Assembly (NCBI GenBank): GCA_019419485.1 | Contig: DXZV01000077.1 | Coordinates: 1-8,018 of the forward strand | Length of the DNA stretch: 8,018 nt | Reading direction: 5' to 3' | DNA from: Collinsella sp. | GTDB taxonomy: Bacteria > Actinomycetota > Coriobacteriia > Coriobacteriales > Coriobacteriaceae | Shown here: positions 7,295 to 8,018 of the stretch, piece after piece | How the letters are laid out: each line of letters opens with the position of its first letter | Numbering within the stretch: the first letter of the stretch is position 1 | Program-made: the position numbers and the translations under genes | Notes under the pieces: model-generated | Told to the model about the DNA's origin: nothing | Seen by the model: only the letters and a program-made list of their open reading frames with translations | Database searches by the model: none

Positions 7295-7393
7295 GCGGGC
7301 CGCATTTGAGACAAGGTGACGTGAAACGAAAGGGCGCTGACCTTCTGGTCGCGCCCTTGAAGTTGAACGTCAGATTGTCCAAATGCGGCCCGC
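7295..7393. repeat. Approximately 99-base imperfect palindrome, candidate structured RNA with nested terminator
   Basis: One continuous hairpin can be drawn: 7295-7308 (gcgggccgcatttg) with 7380-7393, 14 bp perfect; one bulged a at 7309; 7310-7314 with 7375-7379, 5 bp; a 2x2 internal loop; 7317-7322 (tgacgt) with 7367-7372, 6 bp; an internal loop of 7 and 8 bases; 7330-7337 (aagggcgc) with 7351-7358, 8 bp; one bulged t; 7339-7342 with 7347-7350, 4 bp; and a ttct loop. About 37 pairs in all. Read on the minus strand, the apical stem is followed by TCGTTTCAC, so it may serve as the lysS terminator. A dispersed palindromic repeat is the alternative. Confidence 0.7.
7330..7358 (-). terminator. 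Possible lysS terminator within the long palindrome
   Basis: On the minus strand AAGGGCGC-GACC-AGAA-GGTC-A-GCGCCCTT, then TCGTTTC. The stem is strong, but the T-tract is interrupted by a C and a G, so efficiency is uncertain. Confidence 0.4.
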
Positions 7394-7406
7394 GCAGTGT
7401 CGAGCC

Positions 7407-7433
7407 GTTACGCGGTTCGTAGAACCGCGTAAC
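7407..7433 (-). repeat. Perfect 12-bp hairpin directly after lysS
   Basis: Bases 7407-7418 (gttacgcggttc) and 7422-7433 (gaaccgcgtaac) are exact reverse complements with a 3-base loop. It starts three bases after the lysS TAA on the minus strand. It has no T-tract, so it is not a standard intrinsic terminator; a 3'-end protecting or stop-proximal structure is possible. Confidence 0.65.
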
Positions 7434-7436
7434 TAG

Positions 7437-8018
<582 letters not shown>

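Larger units (their letters stand above)
7117..7436. other. Intergenic region between lysS and the exporter gene
   Basis: These 320 bases contain no convincing gene. From the lysS side they hold a perfect 12-bp hairpin (7407-7433) and a roughly 99-base long hairpin (7295-7393). Nearer the exporter is a perfect 9-bp dyad, caacggcta (7159-7167) with tagccgttg (7213-7221), 45 bases apart. No promoter with two good hexamers was found for the exporter. Confidence 0.6.

Noticed and set aside
7219..7422. A 67-residue frame on the plus strand
   Set aside because: It runs through the long palindrome and has no ribosome binding site or protein-like features.

Overview
The window reads as a moderately GC-rich stretch of bacterial chromosome made of housekeeping genes. 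The ClpC-type unfoldase, the fused ThrE/DUF3815-type exporter and the general codon style fit an actinobacterial relative, most plausibly Coriobacteriia (Collinsella/Olsenella-like). That placement is an inference from recall of gene families; no marker gene here proves it.

Layout, left to right: (1) the 3' part of a plus-strand MntP-type manganese exporter, cut by the left edge; (2) a 367-base convergent intergenic region with a 132-base element bounded by perfect 23-base inverted repeats and, next to it, two interlocking inverted repeats; (3) pepD, a complete M20-family aminoacyl-histidine dipeptidase, minus strand; (4) clpC, a complete ClpC AAA+ unfoldase, minus strand, with a clear intrinsic terminator; (5) a 297-base intergenic region with a long near-perfect palindrome and the clpC leader; (6) a complete ThrE-like threonine/serine exporter family membrane protein, minus strand; (7) a 320-base intergenic region with a roughly 99-base hairpin and a perfect 12-bp hairpin; (8) the 3' part of a minus-strand lysyl-tRNA synthetase gene, cut by the right edge, whose product carries an appended MetRS/EMAPII-type tRNA-binding domain.

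The four minus-strand genes follow each other in the order lysS, exporter, clpC, pepD, but gaps of about 300 bases, each with its own hairpin or terminator and a good ribosome binding site at each start, suggest separate transcription units rather than one operon. The gene functions (lysine charging, amino-acid export, protein quality control, dipeptide breakdown, Mn efflux) are not an obvious pathway. No defence system, CRISPR array, transposase, tRNA or rRNA was seen. The points most worth follow-up are the LysRS-tRNA-binding-domain fusion and the concentration of long, mutually different palindromic elements in the intergenic regions, which could be dispersed miniature repeats or structured RNAs.
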